Source: Isoetes taiwanensis
Taxonomy: Eukaryota; Streptophyta; Lycopodiopsida; Isoetales; Isoetaceae
DNA: 64,000 bases
Assembly: GCA_021234155.1 (NCBI GenBank)
Contig: JAJEKV010000056.1
Span: 5,766,932-5,830,931, forward strand
Direction: 5' to 3'
How positions within the stretch are numbered: the stretch's first letter is position 1; every line of letters begins with the position of its first letter. The notes under the pieces were generated by a model that saw only the letters and a program-made list of their open reading frames with translations, made no database searches and had not been told where the DNA came from. The translations under genes were made by a program, and so were the position numbers. Of the stretch, positions 32,128 through 43,905 are shown piece after piece.

Positions 32128-32713
32128 TATTCTATAAAGCAAAGAATCTAACTATAATTGTAAAATCCTTATAAAATATTCCATAACTTGCCTCGGTAAT
32201 GCACAGGTCATACTCAGAATAGTCCATTGCTTGCACCTGTAAAAACAAAGCGAGCTAAAAATCAAAATAAGCATTGAAAGCGCGCAAAACTCAAGATCGC
32301 CGCATCAATACGGCAGTCAAAGATTTGGGAAGTAAGGTCCAAAAAAGGAAAACCGGAAAAAAAAAATCCTCTGAATTTGTCAGAATGGTGAAGCTCTGTC
32401 CGGCTGCAAACCCTAATTTTAATTCGAAGAATCCATTCATTTTACATTCTATTGTCGATTTTGCAAGCTACCCCTTATTCCTTTCCAATGGATATAGCTT
32501 CTCCTATGTGTTCCATGATAGAGCTTCATTGAACCTTCCTGTATGTAGCTTCATCTAACTTCAATTCTCATTCCACTACCTTTTCAAACATGACTTTCAC
32601 GTCATGTTAGCACATTCAATTTCATCATGTACATTTCTACGGTTGTTTAACTGCTAAAAGGTCACATTTGAAAATGACGTAACCAATCATAACTAAGAGC
32701 CCTTTCCAAAGTC
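32128..32713. other. Spacer with a possible minus-strand exon
   Basis: On the minus strand 'tttttacag' near 32242 is followed by an open stretch reading AMDYSEYDLCITEASYG. It is not recognised and is too short to call. The remainder is AT-rich without features. Confidence 0.25.
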
Positions 32714-33914
32714 GTAAACCGCCGTTTGATAAAAATTCCTCGAATATTCCTTTATTTTTCTTTTAGGTAATTTCAGGTTTATGGGCTTCTGGTGGCGCCG
32801 CTTACGTAAATGCAACTTAGGTTGCATTCTGCCATATCCGCCAATGGCATTGCGCCATCTGGCGAAGGTTCTTTGCCGGAACTGCTATTAGTCTAAGAGC
32901 TGCAGCCGTTCTTGAAGTTACTCACCGTTCTTGAAGATTTACCTTCGATTCTTGAAGTTACTCGCCGTTCTTGAAGATTTACCTCTCATTCCGGCGTTTC
33001 TACCCCTGATTCTGGAGATTTTACCTCTGATTCCGGAGCTCGAAGGTGCAGAATGCAACCCAAGTTGCATCCACGTTATAAGAATGGCGGTTCTTGCCGA
33101 TTCGAGTCATCCATGCCTCCAGCGCTCCGTAGCGTCGGCGGGATTCCTCCTCGAATCGGCAGTAAACTGCCATTCTTATATACAGAGCCGCCATAACTTT
33201 CCTTGCAGCAGAGCAGAGGTAGCATAGGAGACGGCAGAGGTAGCACAGGAGCCGGCCAGAGCCTCAAAGCTTCATCGCAGCAGATCTTCCCTTGCAGCAG
33301 CGGCGGAAGCAGCAGTGCAGCGGCGGAAGCGGCGGCTGCTTTTACTCTCTCCATCCCTAGCTCCGGCGCCTAATCTGTGGTTTTTTTTGTATTTTTTCCC
33401 CTGAATGTAGTTCTTAGGTATGGATCTTCCTATCAGTTCTCCGGCAAGCGGTACAGAGGTTCCCTTGCAATTTCCTAGTGTTTATTTCATATGTAATATA
33501 TCGGGCCACTGTGTTGCCGAAATGAAAGTTGCGATATTTGCATCCTAGCCTGCTTCCACTTTCCGAAAACTTCCTGCAAAAGAAATCCACTGTAACCTTA
33601 AGAAATCCACTGTAAACTCCGTCCCTTTATCAGTTCATTCTACAACATGGTCTTTCCTATTGCGGCCGGAATGGGCTGAAGTCTCTGCACAAACAAGGAA
33701 TGTTTGAAATTTCTTTGATTTTTTAAGCAGCGTCTGGCTAGAAATGGCTTGCAAAATGTAAGTTACAGCCGCTTGTTAGAAATGTAAGCTATAGCAGCAG
33801 AATCCCTCTGTGCTTCGCTTCCAAGAATCCCTCTGTCGAAAATCCCTCTGAGCTTTGCTTCCAAGAATCAACGCCGGAAAATAAGACCGGAATTTTTATC
33901 AAACGGCGGTTTAC
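32714..33914. mobile_element. 1.2-kb TIR element with nested inverted repeats
   Basis: A perfect 26-bp inverted repeat bounds the element at 32714-32739 and 33889-33914; the outer part reads GTAAACCGCCGTTTGAT. TA lies at both outer edges, allowing a TA target. Inside are a 22-bp inverted repeat (32812-32833 with 33049-33070, one mismatch) and a second, roughly 29-bp one (33077-33105 with 33151-33180). A short direct repeat at 32910-32985 begins TTCTTGAAG. No transposase was seen. It is probably a non-autonomous DNA transposon. A long hairpin GCCGGCCGGA/TCCGGCCGG lies just outside, near 33922-33952. Confidence 0.7.
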
Positions 33915-34679
33915 GCTTGGTAGCCGGCCGGAAACCCCTCAATCCGGCCGGTTACCTAGCACATAAAACCCAGTTAGTTGCCATACCCTTTCTTCCAGTG
34001 ATGTGCTGCCGCATTGCACTTTTTTCATTTCCAGGAATCTTCATCTACTACTCATATCCTTGGCTTCAACCATTGGATTTACGACACATAACGCAGAACA
34101 GACGACTAACAGGCTTCCACATTATGGGGAAGGTCAAGTGAATGACCGTTTATGTATGCTTAAAAGCATCAAAATGGATACAGAACCGAATCAGAAGATC
34201 AGGTGTATGACATTATTGACTTAGAGACAGTAGCAAGAGCTTCATGGGATAAGTGGTGATTTTTTGCAACTTAATATTTATCATACACCTTGGAGACATC
34301 CCACGGAATTCACCTATGCATATTTTGGATATGGCATCTATGTTCTTGAGGTCATAAGGAAATCCCATATCATATGCATAAAAATGCCTTAATATACTTT
34401 TATACTCCTTAAAATACAACTAGACAAGTGAGATAAATGGTAGATATCCCTTATTATAAGTACGAAATAGATAGTAAGAAATTCCATTTCTTCCATGCTG
34501 ATGGTTTTATACAAAACAAATGTGAACCCCTCTTAGGAGGCATATGTTAAAATTAACCCCCTTTATTCTTCTGCAACAATTGATGGCATGGGCAAAGGAA
34601 ATAAAAGTACGTGCCCTTACATAGGTAGGGTTCAAACCTAGACACTCCACTAGCGATCATATTTTCATGTTGTGGGCCT
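33915..34679. other. Spacer, nothing recognised
   Basis: Apart from the GCCGGCC hairpin at its left end there is no supported feature. Confidence 0.35.
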
Positions 34680-35240
34680 TGATGCAGGACATCACAAAAT
34701 AAATGGCAAGATTTGTATTGTATTTGACATGGTACCTGGGGAGAAGTTGTGGGAAAGATTAAGCAGTTATAAGTTACCAAGGAGTTGTAAAATGCAATAT
34801 ACAGATTATACGCAACATGTTCAGCTCGAATGCCGCCATCATGCCAACTTCTCAACAGTAGTATGGGACTCCAACAAGGGTGCCCACTCTTTTCCATGCT
34901 ACTTGGATAATATATAGATCATCTCGAAGATTGGCTTGCTCAACATAGAGGTGGGGGGGCCCATCTCAACATATCATCCAGAAGTCGATATACGTAGATG
35001 ATGTGGACCTCTTAGCTTATATCTCTGCAATTATGCAGCAGCATCTGGATGCACTCAGTACTTTCTACCGAGATAGTGGAATGCGCGTCAATTTACACAA
35101 CAAAGGCAACCTGGCTTCACTTATCAAGGTCATAATGCGGAAGTAGTACATACATACATATAAATACCTGAGGGTGGAGTTCACCACTACTACTTACTTG
35201 GATACGTGTAGCTGACAGCGGGTGACCACAGGCTGGAAGG
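34680..35240 (+). pseudogene. LINE reverse transcriptase fragment, family of 4945
   Basis: Translation in shifting frames gives KICIVFDMVPGEKLWERL (from the FVDFKKAFD-type block), FSTVVWDSNKGAHS (from the G-x-KQGCPLS block), LEDWLAQHRGGGAHL, RYVDDVDLLAY (YVDD catalytic box intact) and DSGMRVNLHNK. This parallels 4941-5260 in the (ATTCT)n-tailed LINE. Both ends fade, no tail is present, and there are several stops. Confidence 0.7.
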
Positions 35241-35779
35241 CTTTATATTGTGATGTCTATATGGATATTATACTCGTATGCACAAAGATGGTTATCACAC
35301 GGATACAAAATGGTAGCTGCATAATGTTCGGTTCAAACTTGCACTCTATAGTTGCAATCCACATACCTTTGCCAATTGTGGATATTACCTTGCATCTTCA
35401 TCATATGGATACTGGTTTCCAGAAGGTTCTAAAACATTCCAGAACGTAGGTGCATGTGCGACACTTGATAAGATTTCATTCATTGAAGTGGTGCGATCAT
35501 GGCCATTAGTTTAGATATATATAGAGGAAGCCCATTCTTGTTGAATCATTCCAGCTTAACGCCAGTCTTGAGCCCTTTAGCTCGAGCCTTTGTATTCTGC
35601 TCAGTTGTATCAAGTATTTCTAGCATCCCATCATGTTTTGTGCATTTCTTGTGTATTCCTTGCATATTTCCTCTTTTTTTTGCATAGATTCATGACAGTT
35701 TGAATCAGAATCTCTTATTGGTTATTGCCTATCCAAGCCTAAATATTCCTTTGCTAGGATATCCCATCCTTGTTATAAC

Positions 35780-37680
35780 AAGTTCAGCAGCTTGCTCAAG
35801 TATGTCAGCAATTGCAGCTGGACAATAAGGAGCTCAGAGAACGAGTAACATCTCATGAGCCAGCTTCTAGCTCTGAGAAAAGGCCACCAGAGCCTAAGAT
35901 TAGTTTGCCGGAGAAATTTGATGCTATTAGATCCAAATTTTGAGGGTTTCTATATCAGATTCGACTTGTTATTCAGCTCCATCTTCACAGATATCTCAAG
36001 GATCGAGAACACGTTGGATTAGTTGGCTCTCTACTTTCTTGGACAGCTTTAATTTGTTTCGCCCTCCTTGCTAGAGAGAGAGGTTCCCAGTTGCAAAATT
36101 TTGCTGCATTTACTGTTGGTTTACTACTGAACTTGAGGTGTGTTTTAGAGCAAAAAATTGGCAGTGCACAACAATTACCAAGCTTGGCAACTCAAACAAG
36201 ATTCTCGTCCGGCATCAGTTTATACTTCTGAGTTCTGTCGGATTGTTATGGATACGGCCTGGGATGACATAGCCCTGCGAGACTATTTTCAAAGAGGGCT
36301 CTGCGAGGATGTGAAGGATATGTTGCTGACCATGACGGATCCCAGAACTTTGGATGAGGCTATAAAATTTGCAGTTCATTATGATAATCGTCTCTTTGAG
36401 CATAGGAAAGAAAGATGGAATCAGCCTATTTCTCTACTCTGGCAAGCTGCAGTGGTCATAGCAGATTCTGCACCACCCACATCCACTACGGTAAGTGCCT
36501 ATACGAATTGATTATGTGGTTTAATGTATCTTGTCTGCAGCTGAGAAGCAGCGCCAAAGACAGGCTAATCTTTTCTTTTATTGTGGAGGGATTAGCCATA
36601 TCACTCGTGGATATCTTGTTAAGTGATCAAGTTAGTTGAAAAACTTTCGAGACTGGTCTAAGTAGTAGGAGTCTCTCGACGACTGGCCGATATTTCCCAG
36701 ACTCCTTCCATATGCAACGATTATTCCTTCGAATAAAGTCAGTAAATAGTTTTTATCTCTATATCATTAGAGTCGAAGGTGGGAAGGTTAGATGCTTTGA
36801 CAAACTCGATAGTGGTGCAAATACTTGGTTTATGGATAGTGCATTTGCTTCTAAATACAACATGCCTAGAATCAAAATGGAGCATCCAATTTCTGTTGAT
36901 GTGATTGATGGACAAGAGATCTCCTCGGACACAGTCACGAAATATATTGTACCTCTTTGAGTTTTGTTCGAAGGAGGTTCTTGGAGCATTTCTTTCATTC
37001 TCATTGCTAGCCCACATGTGCCAATAGTCTTGGATCTTTTCTGGCTCGAGTTGCATAACCCACAGATTGATTGGCATTCTAGATCATTTTGGTTTACTAG
37101 TTTTAACTCTAGTCCAAGCTCATCTGCACCTCTTGCCGATGCATCTACTCTAGTCTATGCACTATTGTGGGCCCCTGATTCTGCTCTTGTTCGTGTTCCC
37201 GTTCCTATTTTTGATCTGTATCTTGATCCAGTTCCCGTCTCTGCTTCAGTCCATGTTTCAGATGACGACCTAGTTCATGCTCTAATTCCTACTTCTGCTT
37301 ACGTTCCAGTTACGTTCATGTTCTTTTTCCTGCTTCTGCTCCCTTTTTTTGTGGAAGCTTCACACCCTCAGCTCCGTATCTCGAAGATTTCTCTCCATAA
37401 GTTTATCAAATTTGGAAAGTTAATATTCCAATTCAACATTTGCAATTCAAATTCGTTCATCGATTAGCTCTGATTCAGTGATGTCCACCCCAGCTCTTCC
37501 TGATTAGTACAAGGATTTTGCTGATGTTTTTGATAGGGTCAAAACCATTAAGCTTCTGGAGCATCGTCCCTATGATTGCCCCATTTATCTCCATCTAGTA
37601 ATGACTCCACCATATGGCTTTATTCTATGGCTTGTCGTTAGTAAAATTGGAGATTTTGCGGATCTTACCAGAAGAATTCC
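35780..37680 (+). pseudogene. Chromovirus-like Ty3/Gypsy relic: gag, protease, start of pol
   Basis: In order, in drifting frames: gag reads PEPKISLPEKFDAIRSKF near 35895-35940 and DSRPASVYTSEFCRI near 36195-36240. A decayed zinc knuckle reads FFYCGGISHITRG near 36570. The protease shows LDSGANTWFMDSAFASKY near 36805-36860 and VIDGQEISSDTV. LELHNPQIDWHSRS lies near 37045-37085. The RT leader DFADVFDRVKTIKLLEHRPYD sits near 37515-37575, then MTPPYGFI. This order and the EHRPYDCPI leader are typical of chromovirus-type Gypsy elements, a different lineage from the one at 11-19 kb. No LTRs were found. The pol is then interrupted by a LINE. Confidence 0.75.
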
Positions 37681-37731
37681 ATTGCAGTAACCCAGACGAG
37701 AATCACCGCTGCATACTGCGCCCAGGAGCAA

Positions 37732-38335
37732 TGGCGAAAAGCACCGACCTCAGCCAACAAAAGAAAGCAAATATGGCAAGAGCACCAGTAAGCCAACAGG
37801 ATCTCAAAGATTTTCTGGCTCAAATGAACAAGCAGCTGGAGTCTAGAATCCCGAGCATGGATGCACTCAACACGTTGGCGGAGATGGCCAACCGCAACAA
37901 AATAGCCATCTCCAGCATGTAAGGATAGGAGGGGTCGAGAGGACAAGCGAGGAGATGCAGCGCATGATAGACGAGATTGAAGAAGAAAAAGCTAAGATCA
38001 TGCAGAGGTTGGTTGAGTTAGAAAAAACAAATGTTGAGTTAGATGCATGGGAATCATGTGATAGAATAAAGCCGCATATCATGGAATTTGAGGAGCAGAA
38101 TAGAATTAAGCATGACGTTAGGCTGATAGGGGTAGCAGAGAAACCTAATGAAGACACATATCGAGTGACTGCAGAAATAATAGAGACAGTCTTCAAAGAA
38201 CATCGGAGCATCATCGTCAAAGCAGTGCGGTCAGGCCAATGGAGAGGGAGGTCGAGGCACATAAACCCTACACTCGGGGACCCGGCAAATAAGGAGAGGA
38301 GGATCGCAACCCCTTGCGCATGGGATCCAGGCTAA
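37732..38335 (+). pseudogene. LINE ORF1p-like protein: coiled coil plus RRM-like domain
   Basis: It starts MAKSTDLSQQKKANMARAPV. After one frameshift near 37920 it continues EEMQRMIDEIEEEKAKIMQR, a strong heptad coiled coil. It then reads NRIKHDVRLIGVAEKPNEDT and HRSIIVKAVRSG. A coiled coil followed by an (R)LIGV...IIVK pattern is the layout of L1 ORF1p (transposase-22 type), an RNA-binding nucleic-acid chaperone. Most flowering-plant LINEs instead carry a zinc-knuckle ORF1. The frame ends at 38335 after PCAWDPG. Confidence 0.65.
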
Positions 38336-38699
38336 GGAATGGGATCAAGGTACAGGAAGCTCTAACGGTCATGCAACGTCAGGGGCTACACAGGGAACTG
38401 GCCAGGGCCAGGGAATTGAATCAGGCAGGGATACATGCGGGAGTCAGGAATGTAAAGTGTACCTGCACAAGAGGGTCAGAGAGCAAACAATCCTAGGACA
38501 AGAACAGAATATAGAGTCCATAAAGTCAATAGAAGTGGAGAAGGAGAATATCAACCCCTTAGTGGTTATGCCACAAGGGCAGGAAAGCAGAACCTTGGGG
38601 GGGGGGGGCCAAAAACGATATAGCCCGAGAAGTGATTCAGCCCAGAGGAGCAGAAAGAAGCGAAAACGAGGTCGGCGAAGACGGAAGAGCATAGAGCAG

Positions 38700-40305
38700 A
38701 CGAGAATGGGAATGTGCTTAATGACATAATGGTGAAGGTGGCAACAGAGGTCTTCGGAAAACAAAAGAGACCTAGGAGGAGCAATGCTTTTAAGGGCTCT
38801 GTGTGGCATGATGAGGAATGCAGGGAACAAAAAAGAAGAGTCAGAGCGCATATAGGCAGAGAGACATATCAAGCATGAAGAGCGGCATACCTAAGAATGC
38901 TGAAGTCAAAATGAAACAAAAATTTGGTACAACATCAATGGGGTCTGGCTAAAATGCTGAAGAGACGACCCCGAAATTTCTGGAAGGGATTTAAAGGGAA
39001 GGGAGAGGGAAATAGGAAAACTGAGAACACACAAGGTAGCATCGGAGCAACCGGATGGGAGAAATACCTTGAGAAACTATATAAGATGGGGGCATCCCCA
39101 ATGCCAATACCCGCATTACAAGAGATGGATAAGCCGTGCTTCAGCATACAGGTTGTAATGATAGCACTAAACAGGATGGCTAATAACAAAGCCCCAGATC
39201 TCTATGGGCTGACTGTGGAATTACTAAAATGTGCGGATACAACAATAGGGAAATAGGTTACCGACATTTTTAATGGAATAATATATACGGGGCTCCCAGC
39301 AGATGGGCATATAACAGGGTCATACCTCTACACAAAGGGGGGAAGCAGAGAGGAACCTGGGAACTATAGGACAATAATGGTGAGCTCTATCTTCGCAAAG
39401 TGGTTTGGAACAATAAATTGAAACAGTGGGCAGAAACAGGAAACTTGAGGGCACAAGGACAGGCAGGCTTCAGGCCGGAATACTCAACCACAGATCATCT
39501 AGTAACCCTACGGATACTAATAGAGCAGAACAGAGCTCAGGGAAAGAAAATAGTATGCTGCTTTGTGGACTTTAGAAAGGCATTCGACACAGTCCGGAGG
39601 GAAAAGCTCCTACAAAGACTGATAGATATGCAGGCACCGAGAGATATGGTAGGAGCGATTGCAAGGCTATACCACAGGGTATATGCAAAAATGGAACAGG
39701 AAGGACAGGCAATAAATTGCGATATAGGCGTCAAACAGGGGTGCCCCCTATCCCCAACATTGTTCGGAATATATATAGATGCATTGCAAGGGTTCATAGC
39801 AGAACAACAAGGGGACACAGACGCCTCTACATTAGGAGACACCAAGGTACCTATTATGTTATATGCTGATGACTTGAGCATGATGGCCACAAAGAATAAG
39901 GGAATGCACAGATTACTAAAGCTACTAGTGACCTTCTGCGAAAGAACAGGGTTAACGGTAAACCTTGCAAAAACCAAAATGGTCATTTTCGGTCACAGGA
40001 ACAGGCACCCAACTTTCAGATATATGGGGACAGAATTAGTGAAATCAATGGAATACAGGTATCTGGGGTATGACACACATAACACGGGAAAATGGGCTAA
40101 AGGTGCGGATGCAAGGTTTCAGTCAGCCATTGGGAGTTACTTCAGTATGAAAAATTTCTGTAATAAAAGCAGAATAATCGACTGGGAGATCAAGTGTTAC
40201 CTGTTCAGTGCAGTGGTCGCGACGACGCAATTATATGGGGCTGAAGCTTGGGGACCGGGTTTGACAGATAAAAAATGGGACAAACAGGAAGGGATCCTCA
40301 GATAA
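38700..40305 (+). pseudogene. LINE reverse transcriptase
   Basis: The linker is WHDEECREQKRRVRAHIG near 38810-38865. RT begins near 38924, with ALNRMANNKAPDLYGLTVEL. After a frameshift near 39330-39400 the main frame (39400-40305) gives GQAGFRPEYSTTDHL, CCFVDFRKAFDTVRREKL, GVKQGCPLSPTLFGIYIDAL, MLYADDLSMMA (catalytic Y-A-D-D) and GLTVNLAKTKM. These are RT blocks 2-7, all with conserved residues. Stops at 38877, near 38911 and at 39254 kill the upstream part. The clade cannot be named without a tree. Confidence 0.85.
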
Positions 40306-40326
40306 TGGCATAAACAGGAATTTAAG

Positions 40327-41040
40327 GTGCGGACAAACACACCGCTAACAGTCATGATATACGAGACAGGACAGAAACCAATGGAGGTGAGAGCATGGGA
40401 AAACACTATCAGATACCTGATAAAAGACAATGCAGGAGGTCACCCAGGGAAGCTATCAAGTATTGCAATCAGCGAGTCAGCAAAATCACACATCATCATA
40501 AGCAGTGGATGGTTTAAGGATGTAGCGATGTGGACCAGAGAAATGGGAATGAACCTGAGTGATCTAGTAAACGAGGGGAAATGGAATGAAGACTGGGCAG
40601 ACAAGGCTACACGAGCATGGCTGCAAAAGCACACCGGACCCAAGACACTTTGGCTCATGACAGTCTTCAATCCAGAACAGTAGATAGGGCAACAGATGTA
40701 TTAAGACAATCTGCTAGGGAAGGCCAGGAGAGACGTCCTGGCGAGATTTAGGATGGGGAGCCACGATCTAAGAATTGAAAAGGACAGATGGAGGAAAATA
40801 GAAAAGGACAACCGGATATGTAGAATCTGTGACACTGGGAAAGTGGAGGATGAGAATCACCTGCTCAATGAGTGCCCAATGTACGGAGACGTCAGAAACA
40901 AGTACAGAAACATAAGATGGGGTCAGCCAGTACACAACCTGATGATAAGGGCAGGAACAATGAGAGATCTGGCAGACGCAATCCAGGAGATGTTGATCAG
41001 GCATCGAGAAGTGCACAAAGAAAGAGGGCTTGTAATATGA
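40327..41040 (+). pseudogene. LINE ORF2 C-terminal region with CCHC motif
   Basis: Two open pieces, 40327-40683 and 40753-41040, are separated by stops. The second contains CRICDTGKVEDENHLLNECP, a C-x2-C...H-x4-C arrangement common at the C-terminus of non-LTR retrotransposons. It ends at 41040. A TAA at 40303 separates it from RT and replaces one codon in an otherwise continuous frame. Confidence 0.7.
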
Positions 41041-41280
41041 ATCGCCCAAGAGGCGAGTCATAGATGCCCACAAAATGCTCAGCTAAAAGCTGATTGATAA
41101 CGACGCACCACCGCACAGCCATGAAGCCGATTAAAAAGCGGGGTGCCAGTTCTAATAGAAACCAAGGAAGCCTTCAGAAAAGGCTACAATAAACCAGCGT
41201 GATGTGTTAGTAGCGCCCTTTAAAGAGCTCGCCCATTCTACATCAGTCCAGGGGCCTTAGGGCACAAGGGACAATAATTT

Positions 41281-41379
41281 CTATTCTATTCTATTCTATT
41301 CTATTCTATTCTATTCTATTCTATTCTATTCTATTCTATTCTATTCTATTCTATTCTATTCTATTCTATTCTATTCTAT
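41281..41379 (+). repeat. (CTATT)19 pentanucleotide tail
   Basis: Nineteen CTATT units plus a partial CTAT end the LINE. This is the same pentanucleotide, in a different phase, as the tail at 6526-6615. Confidence 0.95.
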
Positions 41380-41470
41380 ATTGAGGAGAATCTTGTGATT
41401 GGATTTATCCGACATTCTCAGTCACCCACATGAGCTGTCATCTTCTTTGTCTCCAAGAAGGCGAGTTTTT
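41378..41470 (+). pseudogene. Chromovirus-like Gypsy RT, continuation after LINE
   Basis: Right after the LINE tail the plus strand reads IEENLVIGFIRHSQSPT, then FFVSKKASF. This is the start of a Ty3/Gypsy RT and the expected continuation of the pol leader that breaks off near 37680. It fades after about 90 bp. Confidence 0.75.
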
Positions 41471-42283
41471 TAAATTCAACGTCAGCCAATATTTTTATGG
41501 GATGGAGGAACTTGCCAACTGCTTATATATCAAATATTAGCTCAAAATACATTTCCTTGTAAAAGTTGTTGTATTTAAACTACAACTGCCTTCTGGGAAC
41601 CATAATTGGTTCTAAGGAGGCAGAAAGCAGTTTTGACCCTGTCATGTTTGAATAGCCTTATCTTTCTTCACAGACTTCGGATTGACATATGATTTTTTGT
41701 GTCTTTTTCTTTATCTCGTGTAGAAAAATATCATGGTAATCAAAAAATTTGAAAAAATCTTTTTGTCGAAACAGTTTGACTTTATTTAAACATGAACCTT
41801 TTGGTACTTGACCCCCCTGAGTTTGTTAGAGCATAACTTACAAGAATGGAGGTATATATATATTTTTAGATATTTTTTTAGTAGAGCCTGACTGCCACAT
41901 ATGAACTTCTAGGAAGGGTTTGAATAGATTTTGTGTCGTTGATTTTATACGAATTTTAAAGTGAACACTGCAAATGGACCATTTTTGGTCCATCATGGGA
42001 CAACTCTAGTGTTAACTTTTTGATGCAACAACTGATGAGCATTTTATACTTTCTGATTTAAATTTTGCTTGGAAACAGAAGATATTGTGTGATACTGAAA
42101 TTGAAGTATATAAATGTACTTCAGACAAAAAAATAAGTAAGTAAAAAAAAAACTTGCAGCAATCGACTACTTTTTTGAACTTAACAGAAGATGATGGCAA
42201 ATATAAAAGTTCCTTTGTACGGAACTTAGTCATATGCACTCAACAATCTCAAATAGGCTTGATATAAGCATGTCATGCACCTC
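41471..42283. other. Spacer, nothing recognised
   Basis: AT-rich, with no coding similarity and no repeat seen. Confidence 0.4.
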
Positions 42284-43905
42284 TCATGTGATCATGTTCA
42301 ACTTATATTTGACCTGTTGCATGGTGAACTTTGCTCCAATTACAGATTCAGCTAGTACCAATACTATTTTGTCATCCAACCACTTGTACTTGTGGTTTGT
42401 GCCTTGTAGCAGTTGATAGTAATGGCCAGCTATAACCTTGTCACCAGCAAGCATTCTATTTTCATGGTCGTCAATCACATCTTCCTGAAGAATATGCATC
42501 TCCTTCACGCATAGGAGGACAAAGTATGGAACATTTTCATGATTCTCTGAAGCAGCAAAAGATGCAAATATGTCTCCAATTTGGACTACTTCAGAGAGTT
42601 CTTGCTCATCAGCTGCATAAAAACCAACTAGCTCTTCTTGTTCCTCAACCTGGGCCAAACTAGGTTCCAATTTGTGCAGCTTCCAACACCACAATGCTGG
42701 AGATTCTCACATTCTCCCCATCTAAAATTCAAGCAACCATTGCAAAAACATGATAGGGATCTGTACATGACAAGTGTTGGGTCAGCTGGATTAATAGTAG
42801 ACATACAATGTATAGCTGGAGTACCAGGCAATGTCTGATAAGCTGAACGAGGGTCCCTGTTAATGTCTTCTGCCATAATCTCCCATATGACTCTGTCCAT
42901 TTTACACTTCTTTTGTCTGAGCAAACTGCAAGCCGAATTGGCACCCAAAATTGGAACACCATTCTCTTTCCTTTGCTCATCGGCAAGAAACGTTTTCTTC
43001 AAAGCAGCTTGCCGGTCATGTTCTCCTGGCCTGAGCCAAAATAATTCCACTGCATCCTAATTCTATACCTGTTATAATACTAGGCCACATTCAAATAGAA
43101 GGCTCGAGAACACTTAAACTGAGTAGCACACCCATCAGACCACATGACATGGTATTTGATGTGGCCAAAACCTTTTTGCATCATCCAAGTATGGTGTTTC
43201 TTGAGTGCAGCCTGAATAAAGAAAGTATGATGCTTCATAACATCGGAAACATACAAATGAACAGTTTTTTTCAGCTCGCCATTGACTTTCATCATGGTTA
43301 TGTGCACTAAAATAGTTATCTGGTCATTGTTCCAATGCTCGGACTGAACCTCCCTGAGTGGCTACAAATTATAGTTCTCTGCAAAGTCCATTGCTGACAA
43401 AACAGAATCATCCCTCAAATTTTGCACTGATTTCTTGAATTGTTTGCTATGCCAACTTGCTGAAAAGTTGTGACTAGTGAACTCTGTAAGGTGATGAAAC
43501 ATCTTCTCAAGCAATGTACTGGACTCCCGCTTTCAGTAACAAGCTTTGGCCTTCTTGAAGTGCGAGCTTTGGAAGGTTCGTTCACGTACTTGTAAACCTG
43601 TCATTCAATGTTCTCTTGTCACAGACTGTAGCTCTCCATAAGGTGCTAAATTTTGAAATGTTTTAGAAGAAGCTTGGCAGACGCCATTGTTCTCATCTGC
43701 CGCATAAACACCACAAGAACACGTACAATTGGCATGAAAGTTGCTCCTTAGGACGCTAAATGCTTTCCTGTATAGCTCAGCTTGTTCATGCTTCACGCAA
43801 CAGCATGTGTTCCTCTCTTTCAACCTTCTCATACACGTAGGCTTAAGCAGCTCAAACATTCTGCCATTAATCTCCACTTCATGATGTTCATCTTTGAACA
43901 TCTCA
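42284..43905 (-). pseudogene. Broken gene with DDE-nuclease-like motifs, catalytic and C-terminal part
   Basis: Reading down the minus strand: ELYEMFKDEHHEVEINGRMF and MKERNTCCC-like LKERNTCCCVKHEQA (43905-43800), a Cys-rich CTCSCGVY, MDFAENYNL (43391-43365), then VQSEHWNNDQIT, VMWSDGCATQFK (about 43150-43112), MQWNYFGSGQE (about 43050-43020), KENGVPILGANSA, and a C-terminal part ending near 42284. The D of DFAENY and the D of SDG, followed by a W-N-(Y/F)-F-x-S-G box, suggest an RNase-H-fold (DDE-type) enzyme of an unnamed eukaryotic family. That is inference. At least four stops or frameshifts break it. The N-terminal part lies at 46521-47221. Confidence 0.5.

Larger units (their letters stand above)
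37685..41379 (+). mobile_element. LINE with coiled-coil ORF1, RT and (CTATT)n tail
   Basis: A 3.7-kb plus-strand non-LTR retrotransposon lies inside the Gypsy pol relic. ORF1-like sequence (37732-38335) is followed by RT (38924-40305), a C-terminal region with a CCHC-like motif (40753-41040), a 240-nt 3' UTR and 19 CTATT units. No apurinic-endonuclease motifs were seen between ORF1 and RT, where only about 600 bp remain, so an internal deletion is likely. Several stops interrupt ORF2. The Gypsy frame resumes immediately after the tail. Confidence 0.85.

Noticed and set aside
37130-37330. Low-complexity Pro/Val/Asp-rich repeats as a structural protein
   Set aside because: It lies between protease and RT leader of the Gypsy relic, where a hydrophilic linker is expected.
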